From Gammaproteobacteria bacterium UBA2679 (GTDB lineage: Bacteria; Pseudomonadota; Gammaproteobacteria; Pseudomonadales; Oleiphilaceae), in the NCBI GenBank assembly GCA_002354735.1, contig DEMD01000011.1, positions 1 to 64,000 on the forward strand: DNA of 64,000 nucleotides, read 5' to 3'. Below are positions 35,698 to 43,682 of the stretch, one piece after another. The position numbers and the translations under genes are program-made. Below the pieces are notes generated by a model. That model was not told the DNA's origin, did not search any database, and saw nothing but the letters and a program-made list of their open reading frames with translations. How positions within the stretch are numbered: position 1 is the stretch's first letter; each line of letters opens with the position of its first letter.

Positions 35698-37782
35698 ATG
35701 GTGGGCGTAAGCCGGGAGAGTTTTATTAACGAACAGTCCGACACTTTATTCACGCTTCGCGATTTCGTGTCGAGTAAGACGCTGGATATTACGGAGATAC
35801 GCCGAATATTCCTGCCAGTACTGAAGCAGCTCGCCCTGCTGCATCAGCGTGGTCTGGTCCATCGGGCGGTCAACCCCGATACCATCTACAGGGAAAGTAA
35901 CGGACAGTGGCGTCTCTTGCCGATCGAGGAGCTGCCGGATTCGGAATCGCCCGATCCCTTCGATGACCGTCGCATTCCCATGTCGAATGCGCAGCTCGAT
36001 CCTGACTTCGCCCCCATCGAGCAGTTTTCGGTAGACCTCAGACGACAAGGCCCATGGACCGATATCTACAGCGTAGCCGGCACGATGTATCTCTGCATCG
36101 CGGGCCACACCCCTGTGGGCGCCAAAGACAGGGTCGCCAGCGGGGAGCCGTATGACAAGGATATTGACCCGCTACTTTGGCTTGCGAGCTCGAGCGAAGG
36201 TCGCTTCGAGGGTAAGTTCCTCAGACTGATCGACAAGGGCCTGACCTACTTCCATTATGACAGACCGCAGACTATCGAGCCCTGGGCCGCTGCGCTGTTT
36301 GGTTCGTCCGCACTTGCCAATACCAAGCTGCCCGCAACACGACCGAAGCGGCCGGTACCCGTGCCGGTGCTGGAAGAGAGTGTCGAGACGGGTGTAGTCG
36401 ATGATCCAGCGATGCCTGGGCAGGTATCGGCGGAGGCTAGCCCTGCTTCCAATGAGCCAGCAATTCGTGAGAGTGGAAGTACGCAGGCCGCCGAGTCCGC
36501 GCCAACACAAGCTCCACCTGTGGTTCGTCAGGCAGCAAAGACTGAACAGCCAGCAAATCGCAAACCGGCATCCTCACCCGCCGCTGAAGTTGATGAGGAG
36601 GATTACGAGGCCAGGCACGCAGAGTCGTTGCCGCGTGTGCCTCAGATGAACGAGCGCGCAGGACCCTTGGACGGCGTACAGCGAAAAGTCTCCGCCCAAA
36701 AAGCCGCGCCACCGAAACTTGGGGCCGAGAGAACTTCGCCCCAGAGGACTGCGCCGGGAAGCGCCGCGCCGCAGAAGCCTGCAGCTCGCAAGCCTGCACC
36801 TCAGCAACAGGCGCGTCCGGCACCACAGCCTGGGTCACCCAGGTACGCTGGAACAGGAAGTCAGGGCTTTTTCGCTGACGACCACCATGGCGGCGATGAA
36901 GATCTCTATGCTGAACGAGTGTCTGATACCACCGGCCGCTACAACCAGGCATCACGCAATCGCGGCCGCGTTCGGCGTGACAGCGAAGAGGAGGGTGGCT
37001 GGCTGGCCGTGATTGCCAGCGCGCTTCTTTTGCTGGTGGCGCTTGGCGTGGGGATCATGTTCGTTAATGACATCTCGATTACTGAAGGCGTCGCCATCCT
37101 GAAGCGCGAGGCAGGCCTCATCGAACCTGAGCCCCCAGTAGCACCAGTGCAGGAAGAAAACACGCTGCCTGCCAACGTGCAGTTCAGCGATCCTGTGGAG
37201 CCAGAGCAACCGCTGGGCAGCAGTAATCGAGGCACTATCGATAGGGAGAGTGGCTTCCCTGTGGACGAGGTTGGTGGCACAGAGCCAGAGGGCGTCACTG
37301 CACCTGACGGCGTGATTGCACCGGAAGCCGATGTCGACACGCGGCGTCGAGAAGAATTGCAGCGTCTTGAGGACCGCACAGAACAGGAGTCTTCCGAGAT
37401 CACTGAACAGGTTGGCGAGGCCGCCTATAAGGGACCCAATCTGAGTCAGACGCCCCTGCAGCGGGCCGAGGTCGAAGCCATCCTGAGGCGTTTCCGCAAT
37501 GCGCTGGAAACCCTGGATTCGGGCGCTATCAACAGGATTGCGCTGCTCAGCGAGCGTCGTCATACCTATCTCAATTACCTTATAGAAAGCTTTGCCTCGA
37601 GTAAGGTAGAGGGCGGTCGATTCGAAATGTCAGAAGGCAACATGTCGGCCAGTGCACGACTGCAGATGGTGCGTCTCATCGATACCAACGGTCTGGTGTC
37701 GCAGCCACCGCAGGGCCTGCGGCAAATCGACCTGCAGGTACTACGTGCTCGCAATGGTGAGCCAATTATCCATTGGCAATAG
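35698..37782 (+). CDS. Membrane pseudokinase with truncated N lobe
   Basis: 694 residues. Residues 1-200 follow a Ser/Thr kinase C lobe (LHQRGLVHRAVNPDTIY; GPWTDIYSVAGTMYLCIAG). The HRD-x-K-x-x-N motif is HRA-V-N-P-D-T, the DFG is missing, and there is no glycine loop or VAIK lysine; an in-frame TAG lies directly before the ATG, so the N lobe is absent. A long Pro/Ala/Gln-rich linker (about 205-430), a membrane helix (about 436-457), an acidic linker and a folded C-terminal domain (about 575-694) that should be periplasmic follow. No ribosome site is visible. It is likely a signalling scaffold. It overlaps the next glycosyltransferase gene by 29 bases. Confidence 0.75.
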   Translation: MVGVSRESFINEQSDTLFTLRDFVSSKTLDITEIRRIFLPVLKQLALLHQRGLVHRAVNPDTIYRESNGQWRLLPIEELPDSESPDPFDDRRIPMSNAQLDPDFAPIEQFSVDLRRQGPWTDIYSVAGTMYLCIAGHTPVGAKDRVASGEPYDKDIDPLLWLASSSEGRFEGKFLRLIDKGLTYFHYDRPQTIEPWAAALFGSSALANTKLPATRPKRPVPVPVLEESVETGVVDDPAMPGQVSAEASPASNEPAIRESGSTQAAESAPTQAPPVVRQAAKTEQPANRKPASSPAAEVDEEDYEARHAESLPRVPQMNERAGPLDGVQRKVSAQKAAPPKLGAERTSPQRTAPGSAAPQKPAARKPAPQQQARPAPQPGSPRYAGTGSQGFFADDHHGGDEDLYAERVSDTTGRYNQASRNRGRVRRDSEEEGGWLAVIASALLLLVALGVGIMFVNDISITEGVAILKREAGLIEPEPPVAPVQEENTLPANVQFSDPVEPEQPLGSSNRGTIDRESGFPVDEVGGTEPEGVTAPDGVIAPEADVDTRRREELQRLEDRTEQESSEITEQVGEAAYKGPNLSQTPLQRAEVEAILRRFRNALETLDSGAINRIALLSERRHTYLNYLIESFASSKVEGGRFEMSEGNMSASARLQMVRLIDTNGLVSQPPQGLRQIDLQVLRARNGEPIIHWQ

Positions 37783-38482
37783 TCCGGCCTTGATCTCCAT
37801 TATCATACCGGCGCTGAACGAGGCCGAGGCCTTCATGGGAGGCCCCGGACTCAGCTTGCAGGCCCTCAGACAGCGTTGGCCAGCCGAACGACTGGAGATC
37901 ATCACCGTGGATGCCGACAGCCGTGATCAGACCAGGCTACTGGCGGCGCAGTTTTCCGATCAGGTCATCATTGCGCCACCCGAAAGCCGGGGACGCAGCC
38001 GGCAAATGAACCTCGGCGCTGCTGCCGCTACCGGCGAACTCCTGGTCTTCTTACACGCCGATACTGAATTGGAGGGGGACCTTGGCAGCCTCGAGCAGCT
38101 TCTTGCTCCAGAGATCCCGTGGGGGCGCTGTCGCGTTCGGCTTACCGGCTCCCGCCGAATCTTCAGGCTCGTCGAAACCATGATGGAATGGCGCTCCCGT
38201 CTGAGTGGCGTCTGCACCGGCGATCAGGTTTTCGTCGTCCGTCGGGCAGTATTCGAAAAGTTGGGCGGCTTCCAGCCAATTCCGCTGATGGAAGATGTGG
38301 AATTCAGTAAGCGGCTACGCCGTCTGGCCTGGCCAAAACGCCTGCCGCTAATCGCGCAAACGTCGAGCCGGCGCTGGGAGCGGCACGGGGCGTGGCGAAC
38401 CATTCTGCTCATGTGGCGGCTCAGGCTCGCCTATTTCCTCGGGGCTTCACCAGAGACCCTCGCACGTCAATATGGCCGCTGA
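37754..38482 (+). CDS. TIGR04283-type glycosyltransferase
   Basis: 242 residues from ATG 37754, inside the end of the pseudokinase gene. GT2 features: ISIIIPALNEAEAF, ITVDADSRDQT, VFLHADTEL and LMEDVEFSKRLRR. The pattern matches the TIGR04283 family, named for arsenosugar biosynthesis loci, although many members lie outside such loci. It overlaps the next gene (TIGR04282-like) by 11 bases, the usual partner of this family. No arsenic methyltransferase or radical SAM gene is nearby, so an arsenosugar role is not supported here. Confidence 0.83.
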   Translation: MVSQLSIGNSPALISIIIPALNEAEAFMGGPGLSLQALRQRWPAERLEIITVDADSRDQTRLLAAQFSDQVIIAPPESRGRSRQMNLGAAAATGELLVFLHADTELEGDLGSLEQLLAPEIPWGRCRVRLTGSRRIFRLVETMMEWRSRLSGVCTGDQVFVVRRAVFEKLGGFQPIPLMEDVEFSKRLRRLAWPKRLPLIAQTSSRRWERHGAWRTILLMWRLRLAYFLGASPETLARQYGR

Positions 38483-39128
38483 GTCCCCTGCGCAGCTGGT
38501 CATACTGGCCAAGCGGCCGCGGCTTGGCGCGGTGAAAACACGCCTGGCGGTAGAGACGGGAGCGGTGGAAGCATTGGCGATATATCAGCAGTTGCTGCAG
38601 CTTCAGATTGATCATGCCCGTGCCTACGTCAAAGCCGTTCCTGGCCGAAGTGCCCGCATAGACTGGGACCGACCTGACGTACAGACGCCGCGAACAGTGG
38701 CCGAGCCCGGCTGGCTGGCAGACGGCGTACAGGGTATGGGGTCAATCGGAGACCGTATGGCTCTGGTCATCAGCCAGTTTTTTGGTTCGTCGATTCAGCA
38801 AAGTGATCGACTCATGATTGTAGGCAGTGATTGTCCATATCTGACTGAGCAGGTGCTCACTGCAGCTGAAGCCGCGCTCGATACCGCTGATTGCGTACTC
38901 GTGCCGGCGCTCGATGGCGGGTATGTCCTGATAGGGGTGAACGGCCGTTTTGCGAACTCGGGCTGCGATGTTTTTGAGGGTATGCCGTGGAGCCAGCCTG
39001 AGCTGTTGAAGGCTACGAAAGCGCGCTTGCAGTGGTCAGACGTCGTATGGACCGAGCTGCCAGCGCTTGAGGATATCGACGAGCTGCCGGCGCTGCAGCG
39101 ATGGCAGGCCTCGGCAGCTCGGGACTAG
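38472..39128 (+). CDS. TIGR04282/DUF2064 glycosyltransferase-like protein
   Basis: 218 residues. Nucleotidyl/glycosyltransferase pattern of DUF2064: VILAKRPRLGAVKTRLA near the N terminus, GDRMALVISQFF, VGSDCPYLTEQVLTAA and ALDGGYVLIGV. The family occurs with TIGR04283 proteins, and their genes overlap here by 11 bases, so they are translated as a pair. It is cytosolic, with activity and substrate unproven. Its end lies one base from the convergent TPR gene. No terminator is visible between them. Confidence 0.85.
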   Translation: MAAESPAQLVILAKRPRLGAVKTRLAVETGAVEALAIYQQLLQLQIDHARAYVKAVPGRSARIDWDRPDVQTPRTVAEPGWLADGVQGMGSIGDRMALVISQFFGSSIQQSDRLMIVGSDCPYLTEQVLTAAEAALDTADCVLVPALDGGYVLIGVNGRFANSGCDVFEGMPWSQPELLKATKARLQWSDVVWTELPALEDIDELPALQRWQASAARD

Positions 39129-39129
39129 A

Positions 39130-41127
39130 CTAGCGCTTTCTGAAGTACCAGCTGGAGCCGTTGTGGGCATCCCATTCAAGATGGGTCATTCGCTGCCAGG
39201 CCTGGGCACTGTTGCGGCGATGCGTCGAATGGCCCTGCACGTTCTGTGCTTCCAGGGTCTTCCACTGGACTTCGTTGGCGAGTGCGCCAAGCAGGCGAGG
39301 CAGTTCTTCCGCCACCGCGCGAGCGCTCAACAGCTTCCTGAAACCATGCAGGCTATAAAATTCCGGCGTTCGAGCCAGCTCAGCGCATTCGCCTTCTGCA
39401 ATGGCCGCCAGATAGCCAGCACGGATCTGCTGTAGTGCATAATGTCCTGGCGACTCTGACTGCCAGATGGCCTGACCATTCGAGTGATCAGCACCAAAGG
39501 CATTCAAGGCGGCATGAGCGTGATTCAGCCTGATATTGAGTACGCCATCACTTCGCAGCGCATCGCGGAACAAGCCGAGCAAAATCTCGTTAGTTTCATC
39601 GTTGGCTGACCATTGGTCGATGCGCATAAAATCGAAGCGGTTGCCGTCTTCGATATACTGGCTGAACATCGACAGAGGCCAGAACACGATGTTCTCCAGC
39701 CCGTTCTCCTTCGCCTTGCGCGCACCGTAGGCAAGATCGCAGAGATCGAAATCCACGACCAGTACGGTGCTGTCTGTAAAACTTTTTGCGAAAGCCAGTG
39801 TCTGCGGGTCTGCCGCCGAGCCGATAATGGCAACCATCGCGTGCTCGGTTTTCAGATCGACGTCGAAGCGGCGCTGTAGTGCTTCAACCAGCAGACCTTC
39901 ATCCTGCACAGGCAATGATTGCCAGGTCGGGTAGGGTAAGGGAATGTCATTGGCCGCCAGCAGGAGTTCTGCCTTCTTCTCAGAGAACTGCTGCTTGAAA
40001 TTCTCGTCCGTCATGAAGTCGTAGAAGCTGCGCTGAAGCAGGTCCTGGCACTGAAGCGGCCAATCAGCCACATCCAATGCAGCCAGCAAGAGGGAATACG
40101 GCTGGCGCCAGAGGATATCGAACATCGAGACGACGATGCAGGCGCCGGCGAGTTCGTCCACCATCGAGCCATTTGCAATCGAGCCGGCAGTGGCCGCACG
40201 GGCAATCTGCTGGTGGATGATGTCCAGTTGCAGACGCTCCTGCTCGCTGGTCTCGAACAGGCAGCCACTGCGAACCTGATAACTGGCCAGAGCCAGTGCA
40301 AGTTGCTGATGATCATCAGATAATGTACCGCTGTTGCAGACCGTGTCGAAAACCTTGCTCCTGAGGTAGATCAGAAGTGACTCGATCTCGGTCGAGGGCA
40401 GCAGTATACGATCGCAGGCACTGAGCAGCAGCTGATCGCTTTTCGCCACCTCGAGCAGCTCGATATCCGCTGGCAGCGCCGCGTATTTATGTTCAAGGAT
40501 ATCAGCAACGACAGTCGCCAGGCGCTGTGGTGTGATCTGCTCATGACCAAGCAGGAAGAGGAGGTCATCTGCGATCATTGTGTTGTAATGATCTATCGCC
40601 AGGTGTTCACAGCAGTGCGTGATACCGGCAAAGATGCTTGGCCACACGTAGCCAAGCTCAATCATGCGACGATAATGCATGTAGGCTTGATCGAAACGCT
40701 CCTGACCAGCGAGCACATGAGCGATGCCAAGGAAAGCCGACGCATTGCGATTGTCGAGCCTGAGCGCGGAGCGGAAGTGACCTTCTGCATCACCAAAGCG
40801 CTGTTCGATCAAGGCAAGATAGCCGAGGTTGCACAGCAGTTGCGGCTCCTCTGGTGACAGCTCGACCGCCTTCGTGAAAAGCTCACGTGCCTGCTCCAGA
40901 CTTCGGCTGTCCAGCCGAATCCGGCCCAGCAGGCCTAGGGCCTGTGAATGCTCGGGCGACTGCCGCAGGACATCAGCCAGCAACTTTTCCGCCTTGGCAA
41001 AACAGTCGCGCTTCACCTCGCCATCGATACCCGGACGGTTACCCGCCGAGTAGTGCTGGTTGGCCGCGAGCACCTGGCTCGCAGCTGGCATGGCTGAAGT
41101 TTCTGACCTGGCTTGTTCAACGTACAT
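39130..41127 (-). CDS. TPR protein with degenerate methyltransferase-like domain
   Basis: 665 residues. TPR repeats (about 25-165: LGLLGRIRLDSRSLEQARELFTKAVELSPEEPQLLCNLGYLAL and the following units) precede a helical middle part. Residues about 405-540 form a Rossmann-like domain (AMVAIIGSAADPQTLAFA, STVLVVDFDLCDLAYGARKA), similar to class I SAM methyltransferases but with GSAAD where GxGxG is expected. GAGGTG lies five bases before ATG 41127. It follows the flagellin at 41173 by 45 bases on the same strand with no terminator visible, so both are probably cotranscribed from the sigma-54 promoter. A role in flagellin modification or export is inferred, not shown. Confidence 0.72.
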   Translation of the reverse strand: MYVEQARSETSAMPAASQVLAANQHYSAGNRPGIDGEVKRDCFAKAEKLLADVLRQSPEHSQALGLLGRIRLDSRSLEQARELFTKAVELSPEEPQLLCNLGYLALIEQRFGDAEGHFRSALRLDNRNASAFLGIAHVLAGQERFDQAYMHYRRMIELGYVWPSIFAGITHCCEHLAIDHYNTMIADDLLFLLGHEQITPQRLATVVADILEHKYAALPADIELLEVAKSDQLLLSACDRILLPSTEIESLLIYLRSKVFDTVCNSGTLSDDHQQLALALASYQVRSGCLFETSEQERLQLDIIHQQIARAATAGSIANGSMVDELAGACIVVSMFDILWRQPYSLLLAALDVADWPLQCQDLLQRSFYDFMTDENFKQQFSEKKAELLLAANDIPLPYPTWQSLPVQDEGLLVEALQRRFDVDLKTEHAMVAIIGSAADPQTLAFAKSFTDSTVLVVDFDLCDLAYGARKAKENGLENIVFWPLSMFSQYIEDGNRFDFMRIDQWSANDETNEILLGLFRDALRSDGVLNIRLNHAHAALNAFGADHSNGQAIWQSESPGHYALQQIRAGYLAAIAEGECAELARTPEFYSLHGFRKLLSARAVAEELPRLLGALANEVQWKTLEAQNVQGHSTHRRNSAQAWQRMTHLEWDAHNGSSWYFRKR

Positions 41128-41172
41128 TCGACACCTCGTTAACTGGTACTGCTTGTCTGATCAGAAAAGAAA

Positions 41173-43209
41173 TTAACCCTGCAGCAGCTGGAGAACCTGC
41201 TGTGGCTGGGCATTGGCCTGGGCCAGAATCGAAAGGCCAGCCTGCTGAAGCACCTGCTCACGTGAGAGCCGGGCAGTTTCTGCAGCAAAGTCGGCGTCAC
41301 GAATCCGTGAGTTCGCAACTTCGAGGTTTTCCACCGTGATTCGCTGATTGGTGATGGTCGATTCGAAGCGGTTCTGGATCGCACCCAGGTTGGCACGCTG
41401 GAAGTTGATCGTGTTCAATGCGTTTTCAACCGATTTCAATGCCCGAACTGCGCCATCTACAGTGCTGATGTCGACATCCCGAACAAGGCCGCCAGTCTCA
41501 CTCGAGCCATAGGTGCCTGCGGTGAAGCCGCTGGTCGCCAGGTTGCCGGTCAGTGTGCCGACTTCGATCTGACCAGCGGATTCGAGTGAAATCGTGCTGT
41601 AAGTGGTCGCGTTTGCAGGAAGACCCAACTGCCCGGCGTTGACACTCTGGTTGGCGATGGTGATGTTTCTGCCGTCATCGGCGATCAGTCGATAGGTATC
41701 GTTGAATGCCTCAGCTCTGACACCAGTCTGTCCAGCCTTGTTATTGACTGCGGAAACCACAGCTCGTTGCACGTCAGCGACTGTATCTGTAGCTGTAACC
41801 GAAACACCGTAACTGACGCCGTTGATATCGAAAGTATGCGCGTTGGCAGCAGGGGCGATGACGCCGGCGTTTTGCACGGTCGGATTGGCTTTCGCTGTGA
41901 CACCAGTCTGTTCCGAAACATCATTGATCGCCTTGGCCTTCGCGATGGCACTGAACGAAGGGTTCGTCTGCGATGCTGTATCGAAGTTAGGCTGGGTCGG
42001 ACCGACAGGTACGCCGTTGATGACGACATCACCGGCTGCGAAGGCTGTGGCACCGACAGCAGCACCGACGGCACCGCTGTTGTTGCCACTGTAGGTGCCT
42101 ACCGACAGTCCAGCGTTGCCAATGTTGCCGGTGTCCGTATCCAGTTCGATATTGGAACCGTCGCGGCTCACCAGGGTGAACGATCCGGAGTAAGTGGTGC
42201 CAGGTGCACCACTGGACGCTGCGAGACCAAAAGTGCTGGTGTTGGCGCCGGCAGAACTCAGGGTGATGTTGCGGCCATCTGCTGCCGTCAGTTGAACACC
42301 CAGCGCTGGATTGCCGCTAAAAGATGCGGTAACGCCCGACTGGCCCGATTTTTCGTTGATGGCCGAAACCACGTTCTCCAGGTTGACCTGGCCCGTCAGC
42401 GCGGTGGAGGTTACAAGGTTGACGCTGACGCCATTGATGAGAACCGCCTGGTTGCCGTTGGCAGGCGTATAGGCGGTACCATCAACGAAAGTACCGTTGA
42501 CCACCGCTTCCACACCAGTGTTCTCTGTTGACTTATTGATGGCTGCCGCCTTCGAAATAGCGCTCTGCGCCTGGTCGAAGCGTGAGACTGTGTCGTCGCT
42601 GGCTGCAGAGCCATCGATGGCAAAGCCGTTGATCTTCAGATCGCCGGGCAGCATGGCTGCCGCCTGTGGCTCTGACGAGATACCGTCTGAAGCGGCCGCA
42701 CCGAGTTTGTCGACCGTGGCACCATCGATACCGAAACTGACCGACTCGCCTTCGTTGGCGCCAATCTGGAATGTCACTGCCGAGAAGGTACCGTCGAGCA
42801 GTAGTGTGCCGTTGAAGTTGGTCTGGGTCGATACGCGCTCGATTTCCTGCAGCAGCTGGTCGACTTCAGTGTTCAACGCCTGTCGATCCACGGCGCTATT
42901 CGTGGCGTTAGCAGACTGCAGCGCCAGTTCACGAATTCGCTGAAGGTTCTCGGTCATTGCGCCGAGTGCGCCTTCCGCTGTCTGTGCCAGCGAAACCGCA
43001 TCGCCTGAGTTGCGAATCGCAACCTCAAGACCGCGCACCTGCGAGGTGAAGCGGGTGGAAATGGCCAGACCGGCAGCGTCGTCTTTTGCACTGTTGATAC
43101 GCAAGCCAGAAGACAATCTTTCCAGTGCGGTCTGAAAACCACTCTGCGATTGGTTCAGGTTGCGCTGTGCATTAATGGACGCCGAGTTGGTATTGATGAT
43201 CTGTGGCAT
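41173..43209 (-). CDS. fliC: Flagellin (sigma-54 type gene)
   Basis: 678 residues from ATG 43209, which has AAAGGGGAAC upstream; the longer frame beginning at 43260 is not used. The terminal D0/D1 domains are conserved: PQIINTNSASINAQRNLNQSQ...ERLSSGLRINSAKDDAAGLAI, and at the end LEVANSRIRDADFAAETARLSREQVLQQAGLSILAQANAQPQ. The central part holds two copies of a module with flagellin hook IN motifs (INGxxI/V, GVTA, DGRNITI). It is exported by the flagellar type III apparatus and polymerises into the filament. A sigma-54 promoter lies at 43284-43300. The downstream gene is the TPR protein. Confidence 0.95.
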   Translation of the reverse strand: MPQIINTNSASINAQRNLNQSQSGFQTALERLSSGLRINSAKDDAAGLAISTRFTSQVRGLEVAIRNSGDAVSLAQTAEGALGAMTENLQRIRELALQSANATNSAVDRQALNTEVDQLLQEIERVSTQTNFNGTLLLDGTFSAVTFQIGANEGESVSFGIDGATVDKLGAAASDGISSEPQAAAMLPGDLKINGFAIDGSAASDDTVSRFDQAQSAISKAAAINKSTENTGVEAVVNGTFVDGTAYTPANGNQAVLINGVSVNLVTSTALTGQVNLENVVSAINEKSGQSGVTASFSGNPALGVQLTAADGRNITLSSAGANTSTFGLAASSGAPGTTYSGSFTLVSRDGSNIELDTDTGNIGNAGLSVGTYSGNNSGAVGAAVGATAFAAGDVVINGVPVGPTQPNFDTASQTNPSFSAIAKAKAINDVSEQTGVTAKANPTVQNAGVIAPAANAHTFDINGVSYGVSVTATDTVADVQRAVVSAVNNKAGQTGVRAEAFNDTYRLIADDGRNITIANQSVNAGQLGLPANATTYSTISLESAGQIEVGTLTGNLATSGFTAGTYGSSETGGLVRDVDISTVDGAVRALKSVENALNTINFQRANLGAIQNRFESTITNQRITVENLEVANSRIRDADFAAETARLSREQVLQQAGLSILAQANAQPQQVLQLLQG
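41488..42655 (-). repeat. Tandem duplicated module inside the flagellin
   Basis: Two copies of about 190 residues (roughly 42655-42070 and 42055-41490). Each has a first IN motif part ending in a GVxA sequence, a second IN motif part ending DGRNIT, and a segment ending in TGN...AGxxxGTYxG. The same arrangement occurs in the other flagellin at 44256-45423. Boundaries are by eye. Confidence 0.6.
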
Positions 43210-43283
43210 GTTGTTCCCCTTTGACGCTCTGGAGCGCTGGTCGTGAAGCCGTGACCTCAAAGGAGGCCTGTTGGGAGGGGTTA

Positions 43284-43300
43284 AGCACGGATGATGCCAA
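43284..43300 (-). promoter_or_regulatory. Sigma-54 promoter of the flagellin at 41173-43209
   Basis: On the minus strand TTGGCAT (43300-43294) and TGCTT (43288-43284) give the GG at -24 and GC at -12 with exactly ten bases between them, as in the consensus TGGCAC-N5-TTGC. The transcript would start near 43272, about 63 bases before the ATG. No enhancer site was identified. Confidence 0.7.
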
Positions 43301-43390
43301 TATTGATAATTTGGCCGGACAGCTAATCAAGTGAATGAAATTAAACAGAAATTGCTTAGTTAAAAAATTTGGTGAGCTGCCGTCGCCGTC

Positions 43391-43463
43391 AAAAAAGCGG
43401 CAAGGGCAGGGTGGTGAACATGAAGTGCTGAAAGGAAAAGGCGCTCAAGTCTTGCCGCTTTTT
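43391..43463. repeat. 13-base inverted repeat between divergent flagellins
   Basis: AAAAAGCGGCAAG (43392-43404) and its exact complement CTTGCCGCTTTTT (43451-43463) are separated by 46 bases. The region 43210-43682 between the two flagellin genes is 473 bases; besides the promoters at 43284 and 43558 this is its main structure. It could form a hairpin or bind a protein dimer. Confidence 0.55.
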
Positions 43464-43557
43464 AGCCGATAGATGCATAGATGAAGGGTGATCCCATACC
43501 ACGACGATATCATCCGAAAGGCTTACATTGTTTTACACAACACTCCCAAAAACACCA

Positions 43558-43584
43558 TAAAGAAAGTTTTTCCCGCGCCGTTAA
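43558..43584 (+). promoter_or_regulatory. Sigma-28 promoter of the flagellin at 43683-45749
   Basis: TAAAGAAA (43558-43565), 11 bases, then GCCGTTAA (43577-43584), compared with the consensus TAAAGTTT-N11-GCCGATAA. Spacing is exact and 12 of 16 bases fit. The transcript would start near 43592, about 90 bases before the ATG. Confidence 0.7.
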
Positions 43585-43682
43585 CCTATTCAACAGACAG
43601 GCATACAAGATTCAGTCTTGGTTCGGTCTGAACACACAAAGCAGTTGAACTGCAACACGTAGTAGAAGTAACGGAGAATATT

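Noticed and set aside
37754..39128. Arsenosugar biosynthesis pathway
   Set aside because: The two glycosyltransferase families carry that name, but no arsenic methyltransferase, radical SAM or arsenic resistance gene is nearby.
43445..43472. Second sigma-28-like promoter (TCAAGTCT and GCCGATAG) before the plus-strand flagellin
   Set aside because: The spacer is 12 bases rather than 11 and the -35 is weaker than the site at 43558-43584; kept only as a possible secondary start or a part of the inverted repeat.
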